Of a stretch of DNA of 64,000 nucleotides, positions 1-9,961 are shown one piece after another. This stretch comes from Sphaerolaimus hirsutus (lineage: Eukaryota; Nematoda; Chromadorea; Monhysterida; Sphaerolaimidae). Made by a program: the position numbers and the translations under genes. A model generated the notes under the pieces. The model did not search any database. It saw only the letters and a program-made list of their open reading frames with translations, and was not told where the DNA came from. Position 1 is the stretch's first letter. The number at the start of each line of letters is the position of its first letter. The stretch is taken from assembly GCA_964036195.1 (NCBI GenBank), contig OZ038450.1:13394701-13458700 (forward strand). The letters run 5' to 3'.

Positions 1-529
1 GGTATTTCGAGGGGGCGGGGCTTATTATTTCACCAGTTCATTTTGAGGGGAGTTAATTCAAGGGGGGTTTATTGAAGGTAATAAGGTATACTTAAATGTT
101 GAAACTTAAATTGTCAAATCCACCATGTGATGTGCATGCCATCTTTAATTTCTTTTTTGTACCATTATAAAATATGAATACATTATGTGCATATTTACAT
201 ACTATAGATGCTTATCTTATCTTGTTTAGTTTAACTGAATTAATGTGCATTCAACCACTACGCTGAAAAAAACACAAAAACTCAAAAAACTTTTCTGTGT
301 TTCCGTGTTTCTGTGTTTCTGTGTTCTCCAAAAAAAACTCATTTGAGTTTTGAGTTTTTCAAAATTTATGAGTTTCCGTGTTTCTGTGTAAAACAAAAAC
401 ACAGAAACTCAATGAGTTTCTGCGTTCAATTTCTGTGTTTTTTCCATCGTTGACACACATACAGTAAACATTCGAATACGCATTAATATCGCTGCACATA
501 CTAGGTCACGAATGAAATTTTTTTAAATT

Positions 530-705
530 TAGTAAACTCAGAAATCAGCCTTGAACGCATTTGAGCCTACTCGAATGAGTGATCTTTACTCTCCGACAAC
601 CGGAGTTGACGAACACCTACAGAATTCCAGGAAACTCAAGTGCCATTCAAAGGCGATTTATGAGTTCACCAAACTTCTAGTTTACTGGCAGTAAACTAAT
701 GTGTG
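530..705. repeat. Inverted-repeat element, TTTACTGG family
   Basis: The copy is bounded by AGTAAACTCA and a terminal GGCAGTAAACTAATGTGTG. Related stretches with the same order of motifs (GAACGCATTTGAG, then a TTTACTGGAATGAG-like motif, then GTGTGTGCAGCGCC) occur at about 16430-16605 and 37005-37205, and a diverged one at 24690-24900. It has no coding capacity and is read as a non-autonomous DNA transposon family. Confidence 0.5.
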
Positions 706-1350
706 TGCAGCGCCAATTGAACAATCGCTTCCTTGGAAACGAACTGCAAATAAAATATAAATATACCGCATTTCCTTGAAATACCCTCCGGGAGTTTATT
801 TTTGAGGGGGGGGGGTTATACGAGGGGGTATTTCGAGGAAATACGGTGACGGTCGGAAGTTGGAAGGAATGCACGTGTAAAATTCAGCACAATAGCAAGT
901 GACGACAAGAAAAGTTGTAAAATACTGTATGTATAAGTAGAGGTGTTTTAAGTGTAACGTAAGTTGTAATCTAAACCAGGTGCAGGTGACCAGTAAACTT
1001 CAAGTATTTTCCCACCACTACCCGAATGACTCACAAAGACAGTGCATGCAAAGTCCGACAATTCAAGTACCTGCGGTATGCGCAGCGGCAACAACAAATC
1101 ACCTATGAATCGCAATTCAGCCAATGCGCCAAGATAATGGCTCATTTACGAACGAGCGCAGGTGTTGCAAAAATGAATTTCAATGAGCCCGCGGCCACCA
1201 GATCAAAAGTGAACGCCGCCCCAAAAGGGTATAAAATGAAAAGTCACCGCGGTGATAAGTGATCAAAAGTTAAAATTTCTTTTTCGGGTGGCAAAGCGTA
1301 ACAGCGGCAATTGAGCAGGTGAGCTTGGATTTTTTCATTTATCTGTTCTG

Positions 1351-1542
1351 GTGCCAATCCCAAGCCCTGTAAAGTGTAAAGTAAAGTGTCAAATGTAAAG
1401 TCAAATGCAAAGTAAACTGTCAATTGTCATGCAAAGTTCAGTAATAAAATCTTTTCTTTTTTGTTTTGATTGACACTTTACTTTGCATTTGACTTTACAT
1501 TTGATACTTTACTTTACACTTTACAGGGCTTGGGACTGCCCC
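1351..1542. mobile_element. Introner-like element, intact intergenic copy
   Basis: A 192-bp element starts GTGCCAATCCCAAGCCCTG and ends GGGCTTGGGACTGCCCC, with long internal inverted repeats (TGTCAAATG / CATTTGACA type). It is flanked on both sides by CTG (1348-1350 and 1543-1545), which fits a 3-bp target duplication. By eye it differs from the 192-bp element that forms intron 3 of the mRpL16 gene at only two positions. I see no exons around it, so here it looks like an ordinary transposon insertion. Confidence 0.85.
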
Positions 1543-1809
1543 CTGGTTGTTTACCTAAAAGAAAACTGAGTTTAAGTGGTCATGGTAGTTTGACTTGCAG
1601 TGGTGAATTCGCCGGTGGTGCACCGTGAAAAACATTTTTGACAAGTGACATCGTGCTGACATTTCCAGCGCCATTCTAAATTTCGCACATCGGCAAAAAC
1701 GACAAGTGCACCACACGGCCATGGCATTGCGACGTTATTCAACGTAGGTGATGGTGCCATGGAATTGGCCCCTGATCAAAAGCAAAAGTTGTAACTTATT
1801 TGTAAGATG

Positions 1810-1985
1810 CATTTTGGAGCCAATCCACTATCCTGTAGAATGTCATGTAAAAGTCGTAAGTGTCGAAAATCTTGTAAAATACCCTTTAAAATGTGTAATA
1901 TTCGTTTTTTACTGAATGTTTGACATTTTACATGACTTTTGACACTTTGCATGACACTTGTCATTGATGACACTTGTCATTGATG
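1810..1985. mobile_element. Degenerate introner-like element
   Basis: The left side reads GAGCCAATCCACTATCCTGT followed by AATGTCATGTAAAAGTC. The right side carries CATGACTTTTGACACTTTGC. The order of motifs matches the introner family, but the right terminus is missing or strongly diverged. Confidence 0.45.
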
Positions 1986-2444
1986 ACGAGTGTAACCAGG
2001 TACAAGTAAAGCGACAAGTACCGGATCACCTCCAATTGTAGGTATACCTGCAATTAATTTCGTCACTGTTTCTGTACCTTCAATTGCCTAGAGGGTACTT
2101 TATTTTCGCCAGATTTTGCAAACATTGAACCAACAGTGAGCAACAACGCAATTCACTTTATCAAAGTGGAATGTAAGAAAATGCTGAGCCAGGCCTAACA
2201 TAATGTGAGGCAGATTGTCTGGGTGCTTTTCAGCACCATTTTCATCATTGTCCGCTATGTTGGGTCACTGTTGTTACGATTTTACTCACTTTGGCATGCA
2301 GTGCATCTGTGCCTTCTATTGGAGGTATACCTTTTATTTATAATCATCACGTTCAAAAAGGCCAAAAAGTACCATCAATTAGAGGGTACCTTTCATCGGA
2401 GGTATTCCTATATTTGGAAGTAATATGGTATCTGACAACAACAG

Positions 2445-4274
2445 AAGCACTGCGCAGCAAAATGCACGTGATCTGGACGAAAGACTTCTACCTGCGCGGC
2501 ATCCTGTTCACCATCAGCTTCATGTCCGAGCAGCCGCTTCCAGTGCCCGTGGAACAGGTGCCACTCCCGGACCCTGTAAAATTTCTTGTTTTATGTCAAA
2601 TGTCATGTTATCATAAAGTGTCAAAAATCATGTAAAATGCCCTGGAAAATGGCGAACTCTTTTGCCTTTTTCCAAGGCATCTTACATGATTTTTGTCACT
2701 TTACATGACATTTTATATCTTACAGGGCATTTTACAGGGTCCGGGAGTACCCCCAGGGCGAGGCCACAGGCCCCAACTTCCAAGAGTTCGGACTCATCGG
2801 TCCCGATGGACTGGCCGCCGCCAATTTGGACAGAACCCCAGTCAGATTAGACCAGGGCGATTCCAGGTAGAATACGCTTGTCCTTGTAAATAACTGCAAA
2901 GATAGATTCAAAGCGTCAAAAAATGTCAAATGCCCAGCAATATTGTTTGAAATTGGGATAAAATTTTCACTTTTAGGTACATGCTATTTTACTTTTCAAT
3001 ACGTTACATTTTACATGTGGCGGCACTGGCGTCAGGGATAGCATTTGCATATGGAATTCCATGGTTTAGCACCGGTATAATATTTTACTAGAGTATTTAT
3101 TTGGATTACTGATAGCAGATTTCGCACATTTGACAAATTGAATATTCGAAAATATGTACCTAATTGCAAGATTAAAATTATAATCAACAAAATTTATCGT
3201 CATGAAAGTGTCTATAGATAAGAGTATGACTGCTCATGTGAAAACAGTTGAAGTGGAATCGCTATTCAGCCGGAGTGGCGGGGATGTTTGAGTAACGAAG
3301 ACAAAAGTCATCCTTATTCTATCAAAAGTAGTGATGGAAAAGCGCCAAGAACAATGGCGCCAAGTGTCTAAGGACAAGGGCGCCACTTCACATCTTAGAC
3401 CATTTTAGTATTCAGTATCTAAGTGAAACAAAATTGCATAGGAAAACGCCCGCCGAGTTTAAACTATTTTACCAATACGCAGCACCTCCTCAAAAACGTG
3501 CTGTAAACGTCTTTCATAAATACATTCTACAAAAATCCCCAGCCATCAACACCATCCCAAAAAGTGAAAAATCCCAATTTTCAGAGAGCTAGCAGTGGGC
3601 ACAATCGACGGAGAAGAAGTGTCAATCGAGATTTTCCGGCCCCACGATGAAAATACCGTGTGCGCAGATCCAGTGACCGTTTTCGTTGAGGCTTACACCA
3701 TGGACGAGCACATGGATTCGGAGGGTACGTTCAGGTGCCAGTCCCGAGCACTGTAAAGTTTCAAGTCATAGAAATTTGTCAAATTTTCATGGGAAGTTTT
3801 TAAACCAGTATTGGAGATTTTTCATGACACTTAACATGACTTTTGAGACATTGAAATTTGTAAATCACTGTCAAAAAATGTGCGTAAAATAGCACCAGTA
3901 GTGTTGATACAGTGCAGTGTAAATTCACGTAAATATAAAGTATTCAGGGGTGTATCTACTGTGCACAGTTGTTAAATGTGTTTGCTTTGCAGATTTGATT
4001 TGTCAAATGTCAAGTTCAGTAAATATTTTTCTATCATTATTTAATTGACATTTCACATCACATTTGACACTTCACATGGTGCAGTCACTCATCAGCATCT
4101 TCTCAACTCAACCACAATAATGTCAACCCCCCCCCCCCAGGCGAGCAAACAATCGTGGTCAGCGTGAACTTCCCATACAGCGGGCCCAGTTCCAGTTCGA
4201 GCAGACGCATGCGCTTGCGCAAACTCAGAAAGCTGAGAAGAATGAGGAAATTCAGAATGGTGTATAGGAATTGA
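2445..4274 (+). CDS. Unrecognised protein, C-terminal four exons
   Basis: Four exons join in one frame: 2445-2557, 2757-2866, 3585-3724 and 4141-4274 (stop TGA 4272-4274). All junctions are GT-AG with matching phases (0, 2, 1). I do not recognise the protein. Exon 1 carries a hydrophobic run (FYLRGILFTISF) that could be a membrane or buried segment. The middle is acidic (DGEEVSIEIFRPHDE). The tail has a Ser run followed by a strongly basic stretch (RRMRLRKLRKLRRMRK) just before the stop, which could be a nuclear signal or RNA/lipid contact. The first exon opens at an acceptor, so the 5' end is missing; the ATG at 2462 is an alternative start. The first complete intron is one whole introner, and the last contains a degenerate one after its donor. 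The gene converges on the glycerate kinase gene 534 bp away. That it is coding is fairly sure; function is unknown. Confidence 0.7.
2558..2756 (+). mobile_element. Introner occupying a whole intron of the 2.4 kb gene
   Basis: The exon ends GAACAG, the intron opens GTGCCACTCCCGGACCCTG and closes CAGGGTCCGGGAGTACCCC followed by CAG. The outermost GT and AG are the splice sites, and using them keeps the reading frame. The inner arms carry AAATGTCATG / CATGACATTT inverted repeats. Confidence 0.85.
3734..4086 (+). mobile_element. Diverged introner inside the last intron of the 2.4 kb gene
   Basis: A left terminus GTGCCAGTCCCGAGCACTG lies nine bases inside the intron, just after GTACGTTCAG. A weak right partner (CACTTCACATGGTGCAGTCA) lies about 350 bp on. 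The reading frame needs the outer donor at 3725, so this is an insertion close to an existing donor rather than the intron itself. Confidence 0.5.
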
Positions 4275-4808
4275 ACATGGGTTTTTATGGTGATCTAGCG
4301 ATGGTGCCTTTTTGTCAATTTTTTCCGGGTTATGTATTTAGGAGTGAATGGGGGTGGTTGTATTTGTGGAAGTTGGGTTCAAATGTCATTCCGTACCGAA
4401 ACATGTGTTTTTTATGAATATGCGGGAAGTTGTGCATTCGTAGCATGTGCGGGCCCATACACCACTAGCAAAAAAACAAAAGTTTAAAATAGATTTAAAA
4501 TTGACGTATTTTAAAATGACACGACATTTTTTCAAAAGTGCCTAATCTGGCCTAGAACTGTTTCCGAACAAAATGACGTCATATTATTCGAAAACATTTT
4601 CCCAAACAAAAACAATTCAATTACCAGACATAATTAGTTCACAGAGAGAGCTTCCACAGACACTGAAAACACACTTCATTCGAGCCCTGTAAATAAAACG
4701 ACCAAAGTGAATATGCAGCCATGATAGCTACCAATATTTATGTATATAATTCAATCAACTTGTTCCGTATAGGTAAATATAACTTGTTCCACGAAAATCT
4801 CTAAAGAT

Positions 4809-7800
4809 TCATTCGAAAATCTCCACAAGTATCGCGTGAATATCACAGACATTGGTGCCAGTCAAGCCAGGCTTCAAGTGACAAGACCCGCCATCAAAAG
4901 TAGCCCAAAACCCATAAGAATCATGAGTATCCAGACAATTTTTGGCATGGCGCCAAACCCCATTATTATCGCTATCACTCTCAGAATACAACAAATCCAC
5001 ATGTCTTTCAGTCAGTACAGCACCAGCTGCATCACAGGGCCCATCTTGGCCATCTGTGCCAGCTGCCAAAAAAGCAAAACTGCCATTCAACGAATGGCGC
5101 AATTTTGGCCAAATGCTGCTCAGATGAAGTAGAAAAGATAGCGTCAATTCTTGACTTCGCCCACCAGAACCAGAATTGTTATTAGCCGATGCTTGGTCGA
5201 GAGTGACTGTGGGCTCTCCACCGAAAAGAAGACAATATTTTCCTGTGGCCACTCCCAGACCCTGTAAAATGTCCAATGTCATGAAATGTGTCAAAAGTCA
5301 TGCAAAATGTCGAATTTTCTCTTACTTTATTTACCAGATGTTTGACGTTTTCCAAAATTATTTTATGACTTATGATAGTTTGCGTGACATTTTACATTTT
5401 ACAGGGTCTGGAATGCGTGGCACCTGGTGTTCCTCTGATACGTAGCATCAGATTTTCAAGCGTACTATCACACGGAAAAACAGCGTGCTTCATTTGTTCC
5501 GACACTGTATGCCGGCCGCTTTTGCCCATTATAGCAGCGACCAATTCGGCATAACACCGACCCACGACTGATGCTTCACCAACGACATTATGTCTTATCA
5601 TTGAGACGTCAAATGCATCTAACGATTTCGCTCCGGATTCTAAGGCAATCCTGCATAAAAATAAGTCCTGAGAAAAAATAAGCCGTTTTAGAAATAGTAA
5701 ATTAACAACTTTCCAACCTGATATCGCCTATAAGAACGTTGTGCACCCGGTCAAAGTTCTGAATATCGTGTAGGCATCGATTTGAAATTTGCAACTTCAA
5801 GTGGTCCAAAATGGATGGGGCTACCTTATTCATAATTTTGAATTTTTCCAAAACACACCTGAAACAAAAGAAACTCTTGCGTCAGATAATGTATAATATT
5901 TACCATGGGTCAAATCCGAAAGTGCAGAAGCAAAAACAATTGTGAAATGAGATATAAAAAGCTAAGAGCAAAGTGTAAACTTATAAGAAAAGTAAATTTA
6001 TAAGTGAATTTTTTTTATTAAATTTACTTCTCTTTAGACTTTTTACTTCTCAGTTTAAAATTGTGTGTTTTACTTTCACACATAAATTTTTTTACATTAA
6101 TTGTTTTTAACTTTTTACTCCCACTTTTCTCCACGTTACAAAATACAGTTGAAATTTAAAAAAGGTTCGCTATTTAAAAAAAGTGAGCATGCATCCAAAT
6201 TAGCTTGAAGTTCCAACTAACCAAGCGTCGTGGGCGGTTGATTTCTGCGGCACAGTCGGCCCACTGGCCACAAATTCCAGTTCGTTCTCGAGCAAATCGG
6301 AAAATATAAGCGACAGAACCTGGGCGGATAGTTGGGTTTGCTCGCGTGTCATGTAAACCCGCTGGCATGTAGACCCGTTGCGGGGGTCCCATGGGGGGCT
6401 GCTCAGCTAGCTATCTATCCCTGAGCCCCGCCCCAAAACTCTCAACTACCTATTTATCTACTATCTAAGTGGAGCAAAGTTTGAGCGATTTTTTCCCAAC
6501 CATCACCGAAAATCACGTCTACATGCCGTCTACATGCCGAAAGGATTACATGCCAAGCGGCACAGGCCTGGTTACAACAGTTAAATTACCAAAATATCAA
6601 TATTTAATTAATAAGTTAATAACACAGAATTATTCTTTTTTGCACGAAATGCAAAAAGTAACCAAGATCAGAGTTGGTTTTAGTAACATTCTTTTTAGTA
6701 AAATTGTATAAAAATTGTGTTTTATTTTAATTTTATTCATGTTCCATCTTATTTTGAATTTTATCTTCAATTTTTCATTTTATTGTTATTTATTATTTTA
6801 GTTCGTGACCAGAGGTTTCATAAAAAAATTTATTTACTAAAATTGTATAAAAATTGTATTTTTTTAAAATTCTTTTCATGTTTCATTTTATTTTAATCTT
6901 CAATTTTCCATTTTATTTTTATTTCCGAGATTTTGCCAACCCTGACCAAGAGCTCTAAACATAAATTAAAAAACATATTTTTTGAAAAATATTTAGTTTG
7001 AATTCAATTTAGCACAGAACACTGTGCGCATGACAAGCGACAGCCATCACGTGCAGTTTAGGTAATCCGGATCGTGCACCAACCTGTGCGGGTGCGGCGA
7101 GCTGCGCCAGTCGACCGCCCTTCAATCTACTCAAATTCTGCCGCACCACGTTCAATTCGGATATATTCGCTCCAGCCAGAGACAACATTTTGATGCAGTG
7201 ACACTTTTCCGCCAAAGTTACGGGTGGTACAGGGGCGGGAAGTAGGGCGGACCCGCCGCCTACGTTGGATTTCATCATGGATATCTAGGTACCGTATATC
7301 CTCGCTCGAAAAAGTCCACCAGTTATTTTTTCGTTTGAGGGTAGAGTTATTCGAGGGGGGAATTATTTACTCATCAGAATTCTCAGTAAAATGTATGAAA
7401 TTTTTAAATTCAATCTACCTGACACCAAAACAAGCAGCAAATCATCCTCTCCCTTCAATTCTGCTGCAACGGCTTCAATTTTCTCTGCAGCCGCAGCGGC
7501 AGCCAAGTCTGGCAAATTGTTCCTGGCCCCAGGATGAAGTTGCACGTTTTCGATGCCGTCCCCGTCGATCCTGTCTAGGGATGGCACCCGATTTTTGGAG
7601 CGATTGATAAAGTATGGCACATCAAATATGTATTGTTTTGATATTCAGTGTTGTATTCAAAGGTGGCATTTTTTCACTGATTACTAGGCAAATTGATTAA
7701 ATTTTCCGCAGTTGCACACTCAGAAAAGGTTAGTACAAATACATGATTTTTCACGGGTTTCATGAAGGTTTTTATGTAAAAAGGCTGCGTAAAATTTAGA

Positions 7801-9193
7801 CTCAATTTAGATCTTTTTAAACCCACATCGTATTTGAGTGATTTTGAAAGTTGGTAAATAAATGTCAAGTCATGTTTGAATTGATTTGCCTGAAAAATCT
7901 AATATCTCAAAAACTCGATTTTTTTGCCATTCATATCCACGTCATAGCTGAAAAACGGCATTAAAAAGAAGACTGTAACAAAGGCAAGTGCCACCGCAAA
8001 CAATGGGCAGTTACCGAGGGTCTGACAGGGCGAAATACAGGGAATACGCAATGTAGGGAATACGAGACAGTACGCAATGTGGTCCCGCACCCTCTAAAGT
8101 GTAAAATGTGGCGTGAACATTCCAAAAGTACCGCAAATTTTTTTTGACACGTGCATGGCATTTGACATGGCACTTCACGGGGTGCGGCACTGCCACCTGT
8201 TGGTAACAGCGTGGGTACGAAAGTTTCAGGGGCAGCATGTCATAAATCCAACACAAGTAACACTGTAACTGGGCACAGTGCCAAGTTCTTCCACCACTAC
8301 AAAAAGCAACCTGTCAGCACACTGACCAGCCAGTCCCATGTGGGCAGCTGACAACTGCCCTGTGCCACTCGACCCCTCCCCTTTGCAAGGCTCCACACGC
8401 GGCCGCGGTCATGCCAACGGCAGCTTTTCCAAATGACACGACGCAAATTTTGCCGCCGGTCGGCACTTCAATTTGTTGATGTGTTGTCGATGTGCGTGTT
8501 TTATGTGGTTGATGGATCGAGATGTGCGTCGACCCGCCGGGGTCGCGTTTGATCGATAGACACTGCGGCGATCAGAATTGAATAAATATTTTCAAGTCAA
8601 TTTTGCATGCGCTTGAAAACGAGTGAACGATGGCAAACAGAAATTCGAAAAAGCTTTCGGATTTTTTTTCAGCAAAAATACACGTATCATCGTTGTTGTT
8701 TTTTGGTGAATACTAACAAGAAAAACAAACAAAGCAAAATCCGCAGCAACAGCTAGGTAAAATCCTAAAAACAGAAACGCTGCTTTACTGAACTTTTGAT
8801 ATTTTGCAAGACATTTTACATGACATTTGACACTTCACTTTACAGGGTGTGGGATTGCCACCACACTGTTTGCCACCGTTAAATCCCGCGAGCACTAGGT
8901 GCCACTCCCAGATACCCTGTAAAGGCCATGTAAAATGTAAAATGTCATGCAAAGTGTCAAAAGTCATGGAAAATGCCCTGCAAAAGGGCAAATCGTTTGC
9001 CATTTTGCAGGCTATTTTCATGACTTTTGACACTTTGCATGACATTTGACATTTGACAGGGGTTTTTACAGGGTCTGGGATTGCCCCCACGTGTCACTTA
9101 AAGACAGAACACTAGAACCTGCCGCACGAGTGTCTCCGGCTTGACGGCGGCGCACGCGGCCGCATAAAGTTGTCTCGCCCGCAACGACAACAT
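4809..9193 (-). CDS. GLYCTK: Glycerate kinase (GLYCTK, MOFRL family), complete
   Basis: Phosphorylates glycerate with ATP, in serine and fructose breakdown. Nine exons on the minus strand: 9193-9119, 8894-8862, 8562-8327, 7570-7419, 7259-7084, 6319-6222, 5858-5718, 5650-5424 and 5242-4809. Every phase agrees, and the sum is 1572 nt (523 residues plus stop), close to my recollection of the human protein length. Landmarks in order: VSFGKAAVGM (glycine-rich N-terminal fold), NNLPD, LLLVLVSGGGSALLPAPVPP (nucleotide/substrate loop), LSRLKGG, FVASGPTVP, VHNVLIG, then the MOFRL domain with FGGEPTV, GGRSQEL, GTDGQDGP and a GLTGTNVCDIH end. The start at 9193 gives an ARQLYAAACAAVKPE helix as in relatives. 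Exon 2 is only 33 nt. Intron 8 is exactly one introner, and introns 1 to 3 contain whole or half copies. No frameshift or internal stop was seen. The least certain parts are exon 2 and the start of exon 3. Confidence 0.94.
5243..5423 (-). mobile_element. Introner forming glycerate kinase intron 8
   Basis: On the minus strand the exon ends ACACCAG, the intron opens GTGCCACGCATTCCAGACCC and closes GGGTCTGGGAGTGGCCACAG. It is 181 nt including the terminal CAG. Splicing at the outer ends joins phase 1 to phase 1 and gives the family motif FGGEPTV directly downstream. Confidence 0.88.
5930..6135. repeat. Inverted-repeat element, AGAAGTGAAA family
   Basis: The left part has AGTGTAAACTTATAAG and the right part TTTACTTCTC and CTTTTTACTTCTCAG in opposite sense. 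Related copies are at about 16975-17180, 20540-20812 (whose ends read TTCCGCAAGTGGTGAAGT and ACTTCTCCACTTGCGAAAT) and a half copy at 23265-23330. It is non-coding and this copy lies in glycerate kinase intron 6. Confidence 0.5.
8079..8198. mobile_element. Introner-like copy inside glycerate kinase intron 3
   Basis: Ends are GTGGTCCCGCACCCTCTAAA and CACGGGGTGCGGCACTGCCAC, with GTAAAATG / CATTTGACATG inside. It lies within a 756-bp intron and does not reach either splice site, so it is a secondary insertion. Confidence 0.7.
8896..9090. mobile_element. Introner in glycerate kinase intron 1
   Basis: Plus-strand left end GTGCCACTCCCAGATACCCT, right end GGGTCTGGGATTGCCCC, with AAATGTCATGCAAAGTGTC and its inverted partner inside. 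On the gene strand the acceptor (GGCACCTAG) is at the element's end, while the donor lies 28 bases outside it. A second half element opens at the other side of the 33-nt exon. Confidence 0.75.
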
Positions 9194-9306
9194 CACTGGG
9201 TCATGAGATGACACATTCGCTCTACAATTTGGTTACTTTCGCTGAACATGGGCATGCAAAAATGATGGCAGAAGGTACGGAAATGGGCGTGAAGCTTTGT
9301 GACTAT

Positions 9307-9542
9307 GGCCCCACACACACTAGTTTTCACCGTAACTGTTCTGAAAACTGAAATGGCGACATGGCGACATCCAGCCTACTCTTTTTCCATGCTATATGTG
9401 TTTTAGTTTTCAAATTTTAACTTTCATTAATTTTAATTCAAATTTAAATTTTATAAAAACATTCAACCGTGTTGAATAATTAGCGTCTGAAAAAATACAG
9501 TATTCACAGAAGTCACGGTGAAAACTAGTGCGTGTAGGCACA
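9307..9542. repeat. Inverted-repeat element, CACACACTAGTTTTCACCGT family
   Basis: Left end GGCCCCACACACACTAGTTT with TCACCGTAAC; right end GTCACGGTGAAAACTAGTG then CGTGTAGGCAC. A closely related copy is at 38071-38315, sharing the internal stretch ATGCTATATGTGTTTTAG. It has no coding capacity. Confidence 0.7.
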
Positions 9543-9756
9543 AAGTAATAACGTTGTTACAATATCCGTCTGTAGATTTATGGCACTCCAATTTAGTGGT
9601 GGATAGCCGAGGAAATCTTTTATTTTTTAGTCCAGTTTCTAGAATGAATATTCTCCAAGACTAGAAATTTCTATGACAGGCACGACACTTGCACGTGATA
9701 AATAGTATTTAGAATAAATATGAGAAATTCTGTAAATCTTCACAGACAAGTATACC

Positions 9757-9945
9757 ATGGGGAAGTCCCTCCCGCACCCTGTAAACTGTATAGTCAAGTG
9801 TCAAATGTCATGTAAAATGTCATACAAAAAAAGAATTTTTTTATAAAGAACTGTTTACATTTTGCATGGCAATTGGCAGATTTGTCTGGGCATTTTACAT
9901 GACATTTGAGACTTCACACATTACTGGATGCGGGACTTGCACCTA
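9757..9945. mobile_element. Introner-like element, intergenic
   Basis: Left AGTCCCTCCCGCACCCTGTA, right ACTGGATGCGGGACTTGCAC, with TGTCAAATGTCATG and TACATGACATTTGAG inside. No exons flank it. Confidence 0.65.
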
Positions 9946-9961
9946 AAAAGCCGGTTCAGAT

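Larger units (their letters stand above)
1..2444. other. Gene-free repeat-rich stretch
   Basis: No coding exon is convincing here. The stretch holds A/T-rich low-complexity DNA, including an imperfect inverted block at about 300-440 built on TTTCTGTGTTT / AAACACAGAAAC. It also has a short element with CCTCGAAATACCC at 775-850, copies of inverted-repeat families, and two introner-like elements. The upstream exons of the plus-strand gene that follows may lie here or beyond the window, but none could be told from noise. Confidence 0.6.

Noticed and set aside
4836-5132. Plus-strand open frame of 98 codons
   Set aside because: It is antisense to the last exon of glycerate kinase, whose minus-strand frame carries the MOFRL motifs.
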